Origin: Catenibacterium mitsuoka_A
Lineage (GTDB): Bacteria > Bacillota_I > Bacilli_A > Erysipelotrichales > Coprobacillaceae
Assembly (NCBI RefSeq): GCF_964259225.1
Contig: NZ_CAXVKN010000005.1
Strand: one strand, 5' to 3'
DNA length: 53,529 nucleotides
The notes beneath the pieces were generated by a model. It did no database searches, was not told the origin of the DNA, and was given only the letters and a program-made list of their open reading frames with translations. This document shows positions 52,210-53,529 of the stretch, in pieces. Numbering within the stretch: position 1 is the first letter of the stretch; the number at the start of each line of letters is the position of its first letter. The position numbers were made by a program, and so were the translations under genes.

Positions 52210-52247
52210 ATGTAAGCGCTTCATATTTATATTGAAAACGCTAATAG
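52210..52247 (+). promoter_or_regulatory. Two cre-like sites at the pfkA promoter
   Basis: ATGTAAGCGCTTCAT (52210-52224) has the AAGCGCTT core of cre, and TTGAAAACGCTAATAG (52232-52247) matches the cre consensus at 14 of 16 positions. The second overlaps the -35 box. The CcpA-type regulator encoded at 43085 is the likely binder. Confidence 0.55.
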
Positions 52248-52260
52248 TTTAATTTATAAT
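52232..52260 (+). promoter_or_regulatory. Promoter of pfkA
   Basis: TTGAAA (52232-52237) and TATAAT (52255-52260) are 17 bases apart, 33 bases before the start codon. Confidence 0.8.
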
Positions 52261-52292
52261 AGAGAGTGGGATTTACATAAGGAGGAAATATC

Positions 52293-53411
52293 ATGAATTC
52301 AAAAGTTAAAAAAATTGCGCTATTATCTGGCGGAGGAGATTGTCCAGGCTTAAATGCGGTAATCAGAACAATCACTAAGATTGCGATTGAAAAATATAAT
52401 TGGGAAGTTATTGGCTTTGTATATGGTTATCGTGGATTATATAATAATAATTATGTAGAATTAACTGTAGACAAGGTAGAGGATATATATAAGGAAGGCG
52501 GAACTATTCTTTATAGTTCTAATAAAGATAACCTATTCGATTATCTTGTAGATGATGGAAATGGTGGAAAAGTAAGAAAAGACGTCAGTGATGTAGGTGT
52601 AGAAAATCTTAAGAAAGATGGTGTTGATGTATTAGTTGTATTAGGTGGCGATGGTACATTAACAAGTGCTAGAGATTTCAGTAGAAAAGGTGTCAATGTC
52701 ATTGGTGTACCAAAGACTATGGATAATGATTTAACTTCTACAGATTTAACATATGGTTTCATCAGTGCGATGAGTGTTGGTACTGAATTCATAGATCGTC
52801 TTCAGACTACTGCAAAATCACATCATCGTGTCATCTGTTGTGAATTAATGGGTAGAGAAGCTGGATGGATTTCATTATATGCAGGCCTTGCAGGTAATGC
52901 TGGTGTTGTATTGATTCCTGAAATTCCATTTACTATTGAAAATATTGCGAAAGCAGTTAAGAAACGTGATGAAGCAGGTCTTCCATATACTGTTATTGCA
53001 GTAGCTGAAGGTGCTAAGTATGCAGATGGTACAAAGTCAATCGGTAAGATTGTAGAAGATTCACCAGACCCAATTCGTTATTCTGGACTTGCTGCAAAGG
53101 TAGCTGATGATCTAGAAAAAGTCATTCCTAATCATGAAGTACGTTCTGTCAATCCGGGCCATATTATCCGTGGTGGTGATATTGATGCATATGATAGAAT
53201 TCTATCTATCAGATTTGGTAATAAGGCATGTGCTATGATTGATGAAGGCTTATTTGGAAATGTTGTATCATTAAAGGGTGGCAACATGGAATATACTTCA
53301 CTTGAAGAAGTAATCGGTGATGCGAAGTTTGGTAAGCAGAAGCTTGTTGATCCTAATGGAGATCTTGTTCAGGCTGCTAAGGCTATGGGCGTATCATTTG
53401 GTGATGAATAA
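52293..53411 (+). CDS. pfkA: 6-phosphofructokinase
   Basis: This 372-residue phosphofructokinase phosphorylates fructose 6-phosphate in glycolysis. It begins GGGDCPGLN (13-21), has GGDGT at 118-122 and PKTMDND at 140-146, and the substrate-binding ELMGREAGW. The glycine of GGDGT favours ATP as donor, while the lysine in PKTMDND (a glycine in E. coli and Bacillus PfkA) is seen in pyrophosphate-using and group III enzymes. The donor is therefore unclear and the protein is a mixed-type member, not a Bacillus PfkA orthologue. The ribosome site is AAGGAGG. No pyruvate kinase gene follows. Confidence 0.9.
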   Translation: MNSKVKKIALLSGGGDCPGLNAVIRTITKIAIEKYNWEVIGFVYGYRGLYNNNYVELTVDKVEDIYKEGGTILYSSNKDNLFDYLVDDGNGGKVRKDVSDVGVENLKKDGVDVLVVLGGDGTLTSARDFSRKGVNVIGVPKTMDNDLTSTDLTYGFISAMSVGTEFIDRLQTTAKSHHRVICCELMGREAGWISLYAGLAGNAGVVLIPEIPFTIENIAKAVKKRDEAGLPYTVIAVAEGAKYADGTKSIGKIVEDSPDPIRYSGLAAKVADDLEKVIPNHEVRSVNPGHIIRGGDIDAYDRILSIRFGNKACAMIDEGLFGNVVSLKGGNMEYTSLEEVIGDAKFGKQKLVDPNGDLVQAAKAMGVSFGDE

Positions 53412-53420
53412 TAAGATAAG

Positions 53421-53446
53421 AACCTTACAATTTGTAAGGTTTTTTA
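53421..53446 (+). terminator. Terminator of pfkA
   Basis: The stem AACCTTAC (53421-53428) with GTAAGGTT (53434-53441) is followed by Ts. Confidence 0.9.
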
Positions 53447-53494
53447 ATTATGTGTCAACCGAAATTGATAATGTCTCAAAAATAATCAAACATT

Positions 53495-53519
53495 AGCACC
53501 ACAACGGTGCTTTTGTTTT
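53495..53519 (+). terminator. Second terminator-like hairpin at the window end
   Basis: The stem AGCACC (53495-53500) with GGTGCT (53506-53511) is followed by TTTTGTTTT. No gene starts between it and pfkA, so it may be a back-up or belong to an element beginning nearby. Confidence 0.5.
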
Positions 53520-53529
53520 GCAGCATAAT

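Overview
The window looks like chromosomal DNA from a low-GC Firmicute. The evidence is AT-rich coding sequence, strong AGGAGG-type ribosome sites, three T-box leaders, CIRCE operators, cre-like sites with a CcpA-type regulator, and Bacillus-like gene neighbourhoods (comN-recJ-apt-relA-hisS-aspS; murC-ytxG-ytxH-ccpA; truB-ribF-rpsO-pnp). General gene style suggests an Erysipelotrichales gut commensal, but that placement is an impression and was not tested. A run of 98 Ns (8382-8479) shows that this is a draft assembly.

Region by region. 1-1700: a two-gene unit of an unknown protein and an AbiH-family abortive-infection protein, closed by a two-way terminator. 1697-5228: sugar metabolism, with a nucleotidyltransferase and a GH1 6-phospho-beta-glucosidase on the minus strand and a divergent RpiR-type regulator. 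5240-7999: a coenzyme A operon (ECF S component, probably for pantothenate; coaBC; coaX) behind a structured leader. 8009-8590: a tandem tRNA-Gly(GCC) array interrupted by the N gap. 8679-11337: a LytTR/DUF3021 pair and an ABC exporter whose ATPase is frameshifted exactly in its Walker A lysine codon. 11389-15464: envelope and small-molecule genes (YdcF-like, small membrane proteins, DUF4846 lipoprotein, HD phosphohydrolase, an ABM-GNAT fusion, a GNAT). 15543-21724: a flavin/Fe-S enoate-type reductase with a cre-like site, a UvrX-type Y-family polymerase with its YolD partner, and htpG under two CIRCE operators.

21808-25496: an amino-acid uptake operon (binding protein, permease, ATPase, PLP aminotransferase) behind a T-box whose specifier reads CGC (Arg). 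25500-28387: a Fur-family (Zur-like) regulator and a ZnuABC-type zinc/manganese transporter, with two identical 17-bp palindromes on either side of the promoter. 28418-37842: comN, recJ, apt, relA, then a T-box with an overlapping GACAC specifier controlling hisS-aspS-M24 peptidase. 37969-40896: several small genes, three of them poorly characterised. 40975-45743: murC, ytxG/ytxH-like genes, ccpA and a CLC chloride/proton antiporter. 45746-47250: a tyrosine T-box and tyrS. 47274-52200: truB, ribF, rpsO, pnp and maf, with maf interrupted by an in-frame amber codon. 52210-53441: phosphofructokinase behind a strong promoter with cre-like sites, followed by about 90 bases without a gene.

Most of the window is housekeeping genome. 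The items most worth a second look are the double CIRCE arrangement at htpG, the GACAC specifier, the Arg T-box linked to an aminotransferase, the twin operators at the Zur-like gene, the two broken genes (ABC ATPase and maf), the unassigned leader of the CoA operon, and the AbiH partner gene. No large new multi-gene system was recognised.
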